Origin: Nocardia brevicatena NBRC 12119 | GTDB lineage: Bacteria; Actinomycetota; Actinomycetes; Mycobacteriales; Mycobacteriaceae | Length of the DNA stretch: 64,000 bases | Reading direction: 5' to 3' | Assembly (NCBI RefSeq): GCF_000308495.1 | Contig: NZ_BAFU01000058.1 | Coordinates: forward strand, 1-64,000 | Shown here: piece after piece, positions 36,352-44,810 of the stretch | Numbering within the stretch: position 1 is the first letter of the stretch | Layout of the letters: the number at the start of each line of letters is the position of its first letter | Notes under the pieces: model-generated | What the model was told of the DNA's origin: nothing | Seen by the model: the letters and a program-made list of their open reading frames with translations, nothing else | The model's database searches: none | Made by a program: the position numbers and the translations under genes

Positions 36352-37401
36352 TCAGCGCGATCTCACCGCCGCGACGGACCGGTCCCGGGCGGCAGCTCCC
36401 ACAGGGCCGCCCCGGTCGGACACCGGTGTGAGCGGGGTCGCGTGGCGGTGGTGCAGTTCGCCGCGCAACCGGTGCCAGCACGCGGCTGGGGGGATGAGTA
36501 CGCTGGTCGCTGTCATCCGCGCGATTTCGCCGGGTGTGCGCGGCCCGGGCATGATCCGGCGCACGGCGAATTCGCCGGTGAGCGTCGCCCATACTGCAGC
36601 GAATCCGAGGGCGCCACGCTTCCACCCGGCCACACCGAGCGCCATGGCCGCCGCACCCACCGCCGTGGTGAGCACATGGCGGGGGAAACGCCGGTTGGGT
36701 TCGCCAATGCGCCGGCGCCAGTGCGCGCCGTACTTGCGCCGCATCAAGGCGTTATCGGCGTTCCCGCGCTGTGCTCGCACACTGGCCATCGGCCCCGCGG
36801 CGCGGGGCGGATGTACGGTGACCCGGTCTCCGCGCACTATGGTGTAGCCGGCGAGGCCGACTCGCATCGCCAGATCGGCGTCCTCGCGAAAGGCCCTCGG
36901 GAAGCGCTCGTCGAAGCCGCCGACCGCGGCAAGTGCGGACCGACGGTAGGCCATGTCCGCGGTGATCCAGCGTGCGGTGGCCAGCCCGGCGGTCCCCCGC
37001 TCGTCATCGGTCGGGCGACGGTGCGCCGGCAGCGGGACCTCGATGCGGGCCGTGGACGCTGCCGTGTTCTCGTCCACACCGCGCAGGTCGTCGGCCAGGC
37101 GGGCCGGCCAATCCGGCGCGGTGAGCACATCGTCGTCCAGGAAGGCGATCCAGGAGCCCGTGGCGTACCACCACCCGGCATTCCTCGCCGCCGCCGGTCC
37201 ACGGCCACCCGAGCGAATCACCTGGACCCGCGACAGAATCCTCGGCAGCGGTAATTCCCCGCCCTCGGGGCGGTCGTCCACCACGATGATTTCCCGGGGC
37301 TCGAGGCCCGCGGCGGCGGCGAGCGCCTCGAGCAGCACTCGGAGGCTGTCCCGACCGGTGGTCGGGATCACCACGCTGTAGTCCACGATGTGGTCGCTCA
37401 T
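36352..37401 (-). CDS. Glycosyltransferase family 2 with C-terminal membrane segment
   Basis: The 349-aa protein starts with a GT-A fold: YSVVIPTTGRDSLRVLLEAL, IIVVDDRPEGG, GPAAARNAGWWYATGSWIAF and the metal-binding LDDDV. MAYRRSALAAVGGFDERFPR and FREDADLAMRVGLAG form the acceptor and catalytic-base region. Hydrophobic helices near residues 240-275 would anchor it to the membrane. ATG 37401 overlaps the stop of the carbamoyltransferase gene as ATGA. Substrates are unknown; context suggests assembly of a surface glycan. It appears intact although its upstream neighbour is interrupted, so translation may suffer from lost coupling. Confidence 0.87.
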   Translation of the reverse strand: MSDHIVDYSVVIPTTGRDSLRVLLEALAAAAGLEPREIIVVDDRPEGGELPLPRILSRVQVIRSGGRGPAAARNAGWWYATGSWIAFLDDDVLTAPDWPARLADDLRGVDENTAASTARIEVPLPAHRRPTDDERGTAGLATARWITADMAYRRSALAAVGGFDERFPRAFREDADLAMRVGLAGYTIVRGDRVTVHPPRAAGPMASVRAQRGNADNALMRRKYGAHWRRRIGEPNRRFPRHVLTTAVGAAAMALGVAGWKRGALGFAAVWATLTGEFAVRRIMPGPRTPGEIARMTATSVLIPPAACWHRLRGELHHRHATPLTPVSDRGGPVGAAARDRSVAAVRSR

Positions 37402-39020
37402 GTGCGCCGCACCAGGAACGGACCGATGGCCAGCAGATCGATCGGTGCGGAACCGAAACACTCGAGCGCGTCGCGAGGCGAATCGACCATCGGCCTGCCC
37501 GCGGTATTCAGGCTCGTATTGACCACCACGGGCAGGCCGGTGCGCCTGTCGAACTCCGACAGCATCCTCGCCAATACGGGTTCGTCCGCGGAATCGACAG
37601 TTTGCACCCGCGCGGTGCCGTCCACATGTGTCACCGCCGGGATCCGTGTCCGCCACCGGGGTGTGACGTCGTGGACGAACAGCATGTACGGGCTGGGCAA
37701 CGGGCCACGGCCGAAGATCTCGGCCGCCCGGTCGGCCAACACCATCGGTGCGACCGGACGAAATCGTTCCCTGCCCTTCACCGCGTTGAGGCGTTCGAGG
37801 TTCGCCGACCGGCCGGGGTGCGCGAGCAGCGATCGATGCCCGAGTGCGCGCGGACCGAATTCGGCACGGCCCTGGAACCAGGCGACCACCTGATCCTCCG
37901 CCAGCGCCTTCGCCACCTCGGTCGCGATATCCGCCGGCCGCGTGTACCCGATTTCGGCCGCACGCAGAACAGCCGCCAACTCTCCGTCGGTCCACTCGCG
38001 ACCGAGGTCGGTCCCGCGCATCGGGGCGGCACGCTCGCCGAATTCCGCGGCCAATTGCAGCGCGGCGCCCAGCGCGGTCCCCGCGTCACCCGCCGCGGGC
38101 TGGACCCAGATCCGTTCATAGGGACCTTCGGCATGCAGCCGGGTGTTGGCCACACAGTCGAGTGCGATACCACCGGCGAGCGCGAGGTTCGAGTGTCCGG
38201 TCCGACGGTGCAGCCAGGATGCCAGTCCCAGCAGTACCTCCTCGAGTCGCCGTTGGACACTCGCGGCGAGGTCGGCGTGGTCCGGTCCGAGGTCACCGCC
38301 GGTCACCGCGGGCGCGAAGCGCGATCAGTCCACCGGCTCGGTTCGGAAACCACCGTCGTCGGTGGAATAGACGAGTTCTCGGAACCGGTCGAGGAACCGT
38401 GGCGTGCCATAGGAGGCGAGGGCCATCACCTTGTATTCGTCGCCGGCTCGGGTGAACCCGAGGTGTTCGGTGAGATCCTCGTACATCAGGCCGAGGGAAT
38501 GCGGCAGTCGCTGTGCGGCGAGTTCGACGAACTTGCCGTCCCGGTATTCGCCGGCGAGGTAGGACTGGCTTTCGCCGCGGCCGTCGGCCACCAGCACCGC
38601 CGAGTCGCCCCACGGCGCCGCGAGCGCTGCCGATGCCGCGTGCGCCACGTGATGCCGGACGAAGCGCACGATCGTGGGATCGAGGCCGGGCAGCACGGCC
38701 CGGAGGAAAGCGGGTGCCCTGCGGGCGTAGTCGGTGCGGGTCTCCTCGCTTCCCCGATCGAGACCGCCGAGAGAATGGTCGACCAGGGCGGGGTCGTAGG
38801 AGTAGCCCACCGCATCGAGTTGGTCGGGCCGTATGCCCGCTCGCTCCAGGCACCACGCGGCGGCCTGCTCGGGCATCTCCCAGGCGGAGAACGGCACCGG
38901 CCGCTTGCCGTGCTTACGGCGCGTGAATCGCTCCTCCTCCGCGGCCGCGACGATCTCACCGTCCACGATCACCGCGGCAGCGGGGTCGTGGAAGACTGCG
39001 TTCACACCTAAAATGCGCAC
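37398..39020 (-). pseudogene. NodU/CmcH-family carbamoyltransferase interrupted by one in-frame stop
   Basis: GTG 39020 starts VRILGVNAVFHDPAAAVIVD, the family N-terminus. HHVAHAASAAL and VLVADGRGESQSYLAG follow, then the C-terminal YrdC-like domain with FGPRALGHRSLLAHPGRSAN and VVVNTSLNTAGRPMVDSP. The reading frame is continuous for 540 codons except for one TGA at 38325-38327, between EPVD and SRFAPA. Trp (TGG) is the obvious ancestral codon there. Carbamoyltransferases add a carbamoyl group to sugar hydroxyls of natural products or glycans. A single transition would restore the gene. Readthrough or sequencing error are alternatives to pseudogenisation. Confidence 0.88.
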
Positions 39021-39131
39021 CGGGCCGCCTTTCCACTCGGAGCACGGGCTCTGCCCACTGATGTTGGGCGCGCTACCCGCCGAAGTAAGCGCCAAACCGA
39101 CACGCCCGGCAGACACGCCCGGCATCGTTAC

Positions 39132-40095
39132 TCAACGCATCAACTTCTCCACCGACGTGGCGTGTGCCGCGAACCAGTCGATCGTGCGGCGCAGGCCCTC
39201 GGCCCTGCCGACCCACGGCTGCCAACCCAGTTCGCGTCGGGCGAAGGAAATGTCCGGGCAGCGGCGCTTCGGATCGTCTATCGCACCGTCGATGTATTCC
39301 ACCGTGGAGCGGCTTCCGATCGCCGAGCGGATTTCCTCCGCGAGGCGTAGCACGGACAGTTCATGCGGGTTGCCGATGTTGACCGGTCCGGGGTGGTCGG
39401 TGCACGCCAGCGCGCACAGACCGCGCACGGGTGTCTTCGACATAGCAGAGCGAGCGGGTCTGCTCGCCGCTGCCCGCTATGGTCAGCGGTGCGGCCGACA
39501 GCGCCTGGGCGATGAAGGTGGGCACCATTCGGCCGTCGTCGGCACGCATACGGGGGCCGTAGGTGTTGAAAATCCGGGCGATCCCGGTGTTCACGCCCCG
39601 TTCTCGGCGGTACGCCATGGTCAATGCCTCGGCATACCGCTTCGCCTCGTCGTAGACGCTGCGCGGGCCGACCGGATTGACATGACCCCAGTAGCTCTCG
39701 GGCTGCGGGTGGACCGCGGGGTCGCCGTACACCTCGCTCGTCGACGCCAGCACGAATCGGGCTCGGTTCCGCTCGGCGAGTTCAAGGGCGTTGGCGGTCC
39801 CGAGGGAACCGGCGCGCAGTGTCTCGATCGGCAATCGCAGGTAGTCCGGCGGGGACGCGGCCGACGCGAGATGAAAGACGACATCGACCGAGCCCAACAG
39901 GGGAAAGCGCTCGGTGACGTCGTGGCACACCATCTCGAAGCCGGGCCGGTCCACGAGTGTGGCGACGTTGTCCGGGGTGGATGTGGCGAAGTTGTCGAGG
40001 GCGACCACTGCTGTTCCCGTATCGAGTAACTGCTCACACAAATGCGATCCGATGAACCCGCAGCCGCCGGTCACCAGTGCACGTTCCCACGCCAT
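39132..40095 (-). pseudogene. UDP-xylose synthase-like NAD-dependent epimerase/dehydratase, one-base insertion
   Basis: ATG 40095 opens an extended SDR enzyme: [20 protein letters not shown] (GxxGxxG), [29 protein letters not shown] and the catalytic [11 protein letters not shown]. The ASAASPPDY and STSEVYGDP blocks are typical of UDP-glucuronate decarboxylases. After SLCYVEDT the frame shifts; GAAGACACCC has one C too many near 39437-39441. The native C-terminus ([19 protein letters not shown]) continues in the next frame to 39132. With the UDP-glucose dehydrogenase relic it would have formed a UDP-xylose-type branch. The enzyme is inactive as it stands unless the extra C is a sequence error. 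Confidence 0.87.
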
Positions 40096-41119
40096 CGCGA
40101 TCTTCGTGATTCGGCCTTCCGATCCGATGTGCTCGTTCGTTCGGTGATCTCGGCGAGCAGGGAATCCCACCGGCGCAGGAAGGCGCCGAGGCCATAGTGT
40201 TCCAGCGCGAGCTGCCGTCCCGCCTTCCCGGCGAGGACCGCCAGATCGGGTTCGCGGAGGAATTCGCGGAACTTCGCGGTGAGCACCGAGATATCGGCAG
40301 AGCCCGCACCGGCTTCCGGTGGTACCGCGCCGACGGCCTCGGTGGTCGCCAGGACCGGCACCGGCATGGCCAAGCCAAGTGCATGGCCTCGAGCAGAGAC
40401 GGCCCGAGCGAGGTCCACCGCGCGGTGTGCAGATATACCCGTCTACGCGCTATTTCGGAATGCGGGACGGCCTGTTCGAAGTCGCCGATCTCGCGAACGG
40501 GATGCGTGGTGGACTCGTCGAGCGGGAACCCGTCCGCTCCGATACCGTAGACATCGACCGGCCCGGCTGTCGCGAAGGCGGGGAGCAGATCGGTACCGGT
40601 GATTCGTCCGCGACGCATCGGCTCGTTGATCAACGCGACGCCGTGGGGCACTTCTCCGGTATAGAGCGCTCCGGGGTCCACCACGCCGTGCGGCACGACC
40701 CGGGTGGGTGCTCGCCCGTTGTCCCACATCAGATCGTTGAAGTGTGTCACGTGCACGATCGGGATATCGGTGCGGTCGGCCGGCGGGTGCCTGGTGGTGG
40801 CCGCGCCCGCGCGCGGGGTGTTGTGCTCGACGTAGACCGCCGGAATGTCGGTGCCCGGATGCCGGCCGAGCCATCGTTCGGTGGGGTCGATTTCCTCCGG
40901 GCACTGGAGCACGACGACGTCCGGCTCGGTTTCGCGCAGTTCGCCGGCGGGCACCTCGTCGGCGGACGGCAGGTCGCGGCCGTCCCGGCCACGACCCCAC
41001 GGCCTGCCGCCTTGCTCCACCGGGATGAGGTAGCGGTGTCGACCTCGGACGAACGACGTTGTCCGTGCGCCGTGGACATGCCAGAGCAAAACTCTGAGCT
41101 GGTTCATCGTATCGGCCAT
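40071..41119 (-). pseudogene. Glycosyltransferase family 4-like, one-base deletion
   Basis: ATG 41119 begins a GT-B glycosyltransferase: VLLWHVHGARTTSFVRG at the N-terminus, DIPAVYVEHNTPR and IVHVTHFNDLMWDN, TRVVPHGVVDPG at the domain boundary, and the donor-site block [15 protein letters not shown]. Just after that block, near 40380, one base is missing (CACTTGGC for CACCTTGGC). The rest ([20 protein letters not shown]) continues in another frame to the stop at 40071, overlapping the epimerase start. The frame as read loses the helices that close the donor site. The sugar donor and acceptor are unknown. It is one of four damaged genes in this minus-strand glycan run. Confidence 0.82.
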
Positions 41120-41504
41120 GTCGGTAGCTCTTGCCTGCTCACACCGGATCAAACCCGGCCGGGCGCAGGCCGTGAGAACCGGCGCTTCTCGCCCATGTCG
41201 CATCGTCGCCGGACGGCGGCCGCCGCGGTGTCTGCCGCAAGACCGCGGCGGCCGGGATTGGTGTGGTGCGCACCGGGTAGGCACGGAGCATGCGTGTACC
41301 TGTGACCGGGTGGGCCGGTTTTGTTCACGGACAGACAACGGCGGCGGATGTCTCGAGCATGTGCCGAGTGGACGACGCTCTCGCGGCTGCCGTGACACCC
41401 CGCGATAGGGCGTGGAGTCCCGGTTCCCGGCCCGATGCGTCGCACCCGGACGACGACTCCTCCCGCGGGTATCTGCGTAACGAACCGCTCGCGGGCCGGC
41501 CGGC
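41120..41504. other. Divergent promoter region of the two glycan gene runs
   Basis: This 385-base spacer separates the minus-strand glycan genes from the plus-strand GT2 pair and should hold both promoters. No strong palindrome or -10/-35 pair was identified and no small gene was recognised. Confidence 0.4.
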
Positions 41505-42388
41505 GTGAGCGCGGCCCATGGCGAGCCGAAGCCCACGGTCGTCATCGCGACGAGGAACCGCGCCCGCGAGTTGACCCGTACCTTGACCGAGTTGCGGGCA
41601 TTACGTCCGCGCCCGGCGATCGTGGTGCTGGACAACGCTTCCGATGATGACACCGTAAGTCGAGCGGAGACCTTCCCGGATGTGAAGGTCATCCGGCTGT
41701 CCCGCAATCTCGGGGCGGCAGCGCGCAACCTCGGCGTCGCGATCGCCCGGACCCCGTATATCGCGTTCAGCGACGACGACTCGTGGTGGGCCGGTGACGC
41801 ACTCGGCGAAGCCGAGCGGATATTCGACTCTTGTCCACGGCTGGGCCTCGTAGCGGGTCGTACGCTCGTCGGCACCGACAACCGTGACGATCCCGTCAAC
41901 AAACTGATGACGACCAGCCCCCTCGGACATCCCCCGGGCTGCCCGGTCCAGTGGTTCTCGGCTTCCTCGCGTGTGCGGCGATTGTCCGGAAGGAGGCATA
42001 CCTCCAGGTCGCCGGGTTCAACCCGCTCCTGCATTTCGGTACCGAAGAACGATTGCTGTCACTCGATCTGGCGGCATACGGCTGGCATCTCTGCTATGTG
42101 GCGGACGTGCGCGCCCACCACCACCCGTCGCCTCACCGTCCGCCTCCGGCGTGGCGCGGGCGGATCGAGCAGCGGAACAACGCGCTGATCGCCTGGATGC
42201 GACGGCCCCTGCACCGGTGCGTGAACGAGACCGTCGGTCTGCTCGGCCGGGCGACGCGTGACCCGGGGATGTTGCCGACGGTCGCCGGGGTTTTACGCCG
42301 CCTGCCGTGGGCGTTGGCGCAGCGGCGTCGGCTGCCGCCCGAGGTGGAGCGCCAGACCCGAATCCTCGAACTCACCGAAAGGAAGTGA
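41505..42388 (+). pseudogene. Glycosyltransferase family 2 (tandem copy 1), one-base deletion
   Basis: GTG 41505 starts a GT-A glycosyltransferase with TVVIATRNRARELTRTLTEL, VLDNASDDDT, LGAAARNLGVAIARTPYIAF and the metal motif SDDDSWW. After the HPPGCP block the frame breaks near 41945, where a GGG run appears to have lost one G. It resumes as VLGFLACAAIVRKEAYLQVA and FGTEERLLSLDLAAYGWHL to the stop at 42388. The next gene is a clear paralogue with the same blocks, so this is a tandem duplication in which one copy has been damaged. A copy this similar may make the loss tolerable. Confidence 0.83.
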
Positions 42389-42392
42389 CCGG

Positions 42393-43289
42393 ATGGCCAC
42401 GGACCGCATGACGGTCGTCGTCATCACCCGCGACCGGCGCGAACAACTGCTGGAAACGCTCGCGCACATGATCGCGCTTCCCGACGCGGCGCCGATCATC
42501 CTGGTCGACAACGCGTCCTCCGACAGCACGGCCGACGCGGTCGCCGCGGCGTTCCCGTCCGTGGAACTCATCCGCTCGCCGGACAATCTCGGTGCGGTGG
42601 CCCGCAATATCGCGGTCGAACGGGCGCGCACGCCGTATGTGGCGTTCTGTGACGACGACACCCAGTGGCAGCCGGGCTCCTTGGCCCGCGCCGCCGACCT
42701 GCTCGACCGGTATCCCGGCTTGGGTTCGGTGACCGGACGCTGCCTGGTCGCGCCCGACCTGCACGAGGATCCGATCACACCGAAACTGCGCGATTCACCG
42801 GTTTCCGGGCCCGATTGGCTACCGGGTCCGGCGCTGCTCGGCGTGATGGCGGCTCTGTCCGCCTTTCGGGTGAGCGCGTTCAGGGAGGTCGGTGGTTTCT
42901 CCCGACATCTGTGGTTCGGCGGGGAAGAGGAACTGCTCGCGCTCGACCTCGCGGCCCACGGCGGGTGGATGTGCTGGGTACCGGACATGGTGATCCATCA
43001 CGCGCCTTCCCGGATACGGAATTCGACCCATCGACGCGGGCTCGGTATCCGGAACACCCTGTGGACGCTGTGGTTGCGGCGGCCGGTACGAAGTGCGGCC
43101 CGCCGAACCGCCGTGGTGCTCCGGTCCGCCCCGGCCGACCTGGCGACGGCCGGGGCCGTGCTGGAGTCCTTGCGCGGACTGCCCTGGGTATTGCGCGAAA
43201 GAAAAGTCGTGCCCTCGCACGTGGAAGCCGGCCTCGTGTTGTTGGAAGAATCCCAACGCCGTTCCCCGGCCCGTCGTTACGTGGGCTGA
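42393..43289 (+). CDS. Glycosyltransferase family 2 (tandem copy 2)
   Basis: The 298-aa enzyme has VVVITRDRREQLLETLAHMI, ILVDNASSDST, NLGAVARNIAVERARTPYVA and the metal-binding CDDDTQW, followed by VSAFREVGGFSRHLWFGGEE and LLALDLAAHGGWMCWVPDM with the catalytic acid/base region. It lacks obvious membrane helices. ATG 42393 follows the stop of copy 1 by 4 bases, with GGAAG upstream, so the pair form an operon. It probably transfers a sugar to a surface glycan or lipid; linkage is unknown. It is intact, unlike its sister. Confidence 0.88.
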   Translation: MATDRMTVVVITRDRREQLLETLAHMIALPDAAPIILVDNASSDSTADAVAAAFPSVELIRSPDNLGAVARNIAVERARTPYVAFCDDDTQWQPGSLARAADLLDRYPGLGSVTGRCLVAPDLHEDPITPKLRDSPVSGPDWLPGPALLGVMAALSAFRVSAFREVGGFSRHLWFGGEEELLALDLAAHGGWMCWVPDMVIHHAPSRIRNSTHRRGLGIRNTLWTLWLRRPVRSAARRTAVVLRSAPADLATAGAVLESLRGLPWVLRERKVVPSHVEAGLVLLEESQRRSPARRYVG

Positions 43290-43467
43290 GTTCCACCCGC
43301 CGACGGCCGAGCGGCGATCACGCCGGGCGTCGGTGTCGGTCGCTCGCGGCGGCCACGCGGTACACGGCAACAACTTCGGTGGGATCAGGATGCCATGTCG
43401 AGCCGGCCTTCGAAGCCCGAGGGATCGTGGCGTCCGAGCACGGCGTGCACGACACCTCGGCCGGGGG

Positions 43468-43773
43468 TCAGGCGGTCCTTCGCAAACCCGCCAACGCTCG
43501 GATGGCGTCCGTCAGCGAGATCGGGTGATCGTGTTCCAAGGTGACGAGGCCGGTCTCGAGCAGCTGGCGTATCAGCATCGACTTCGTGATACCGCGATCG
43601 GCAGCGGCGGTCTCGAGCCGCTTGTCCAACTCGGCCGGCATCTTCACGGACCGAGACACCATCACGCCGGCGGGCCCGGGCGTCGGCGGCAGCTCGACCC
43701 GGTCGTCCGTGTACTCCAGACGCGCGGCGAAGGCAGCCATGTCTTCAGGGGTACCAGGCCATTCGGCACTCAT
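43468..43773 (-). CDS. Ribbon-helix-helix antitoxin, BrnA-like
   Basis: The 101-aa protein has a central ribbon-helix-helix motif: VSRSVKMPAELDKRLETAAA followed by DRGITKSMLIRQLLETGL. Such antitoxins dimerise, bind their own promoter and neutralise the toxin through the other half. ATG 43773 overlaps the toxin stop (ATGA), and a longer upstream frame is ignored. Toxin-first, antitoxin-second order with a 4-base overlap matches the brnTA layout. The N-terminal TPEDMAAFAARLEYTDDRVE may contact the toxin. Confidence 0.75.
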   Translation of the reverse strand: MSAEWPGTPEDMAAFAARLEYTDDRVELPPTPGPAGVMVSRSVKMPAELDKRLETAAADRGITKSMLIRQLLETGLVTLEHDHPISLTDAIRALAGLRRTA

Positions 43774-44060
43774 CGCGTCTTCTCCCATTCGACGAATTCT
43801 TCGAGTTGTTCCGGAGTCATCCGCCGAGCCGCGACGATCTGATGATCGAAGTGGTCCCGCGGTCGAAGCGTCACGATAAGTGGCCGTCCGTCGTCCGTGC
43901 GGGCCCAGATGGTCAACGCCGCCAACCCGGTTACGGGGTCGACGCCACGGCGCGGCCATCGGCGATCGGCGTAGAGCACCTCGATCACCTCATGACGCTC
44001 GACCCCGGCCATCGCCAGGACCGTTGAGGCGCCGAACCACCACTCATAGGTCACCCTCAC
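43770..44060 (-). CDS. Candidate BrnT-like toxin
   Basis: The 96-aa protein starts MRVTYEWWFGASTVLAMAGV. It contains GLAALTIWARTDDGRPLIVT and ends QIVAARRMTPEQLEEFVEWE. The 'GRPL.V' strand and the 'IV.ARRMT..E' helix resemble BrnT/RelE-like toxins, where the same region reads roughly 'II.ARRAT..E'. Similarity is by pattern only, and the N-terminal half is divergent. It is upstream of and overlaps an RHH antitoxin, which strongly supports a type II toxin-antitoxin unit. The RNA target, if any, is unknown. Confidence 0.6.
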   Translation of the reverse strand: MRVTYEWWFGASTVLAMAGVERHEVIEVLYADRRWPRRGVDPVTGLAALTIWARTDDGRPLIVTLRPRDHFDHQIVAARRMTPEQLEEFVEWEKTR

Positions 44061-44359
44061 ATTCTATCGCCTGGTACCACGATCGTAGTACCCGGCGTCA
44101 CCGTATTTCTCCGACTCCGCTACCCGCCGCCATTGCGATCTCGCCGCGATATTCAGTGGATGGTTCGGGGTGGCCGACCACCCCGTGTTGGTGGACGTAG
44201 ACCACGGCCTGGACGCGGTCGCGCACCCCAGTTCGGTGAGAATGCGCGAGACATGTGATCCGACCGGGGAACGTAGCGCACAAACCCGGTCCTTCGGGGC
44301 CGGATCAGCGCATCACCGCGTGGGCCTTCCTGGCCCAGGGGGTGGTCGTTGCTGTTGTT
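44061..44359. other. Spacer between the TA pair and the TnpB scrap
   Basis: This short spacer holds the TA promoter region. An imperfect inverted pair, TGATCCGACC (44256-44265) and GGCCGGATCA (44298-44307), lies just upstream of the TnpB fragment and could be a hairpin end of the lost element. No gene was recognised. Confidence 0.35.
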
Positions 44360-44542
44360 CTGTGTAAGGACAGCAACAACCGGGCCAAGACCCGGTCGCG
44401 GGTCGCGCGGGTGGCCGGTACGCGGCGGGACCGGGCGTACAAGCACACCACGGCGATCCGCCGCGACAACCAAGCGGTGTATGTCGAGGACCTGTGCGCC
44501 AAAAGCCTGGCCCGGACCCGGTTTTCGCTGTCTCCGACGTAG
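44360..44542 (+). pseudogene. TnpB (IS200/IS605-family) fragment
   Basis: The frame KDSNNRAKTRSRVARVAGTR followed by KHTTAIRRDNQAVYVEDLCA is the central region of IS605-family OrfB/TnpB proteins, where 'K.S.NR.K...RVAR' and 'VVVEDL.VK' are typical. Only about 60 residues remain, ending in a TAG, with no RuvC catalytic residues beyond the VEDL segment and no Cys4 zinc finger. TnpA is absent. It marks an old insertion between the TA pair and the carboxylase gene. Confidence 0.7.
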
Positions 44543-44810
44543 GGGCGATGCCGCTGTGCACACTTGCCGCCCTGGTGGAGGCCCGCTCGACGCGCCCGAC
44601 ACGGGATCGGACCTGCGCCGACAATCGGAGTCCCGCACGTGCCACCATCACCTGGTACCACGACGGCAGCGGACGGCCCGACGAGGTATACGGGCGAGTA
44701 GTACCCGCGTGCCGTGCAATTATCCGGGTTCGGGGTGCACACTACGCAGAGCCGCGATCGGCTCGCCCGTAGACCGGGCCGGCGCATTGGAGAGGAAGGG
44801 AGCCAGGCGA
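44543..44810. promoter_or_regulatory. Upstream region of the acyl-CoA carboxylase gene
   Basis: These 268 bases lead to GTG 44811 and should hold its promoter. GGAAGGGAG just before the start is a strong ribosome site. The carboxylase frame happens to be open far upstream (to 44349), but that extension runs through the TnpB scrap and is not native. Confidence 0.45.

Noticed and set aside
34500-43300. The glycan cluster as a phage or genomic island
   Set aside because: No integrase, attachment repeats or tRNA target was seen at either edge; decay alone explains its state.
44349-44810. A 154-codon upstream extension of the carboxylase frame, giving a 1980-residue protein
   Set aside because: It reads antisense or out of frame through the TnpB scrap, has no homology to carboxylases, and a strong ribosome site precedes GTG 44811.
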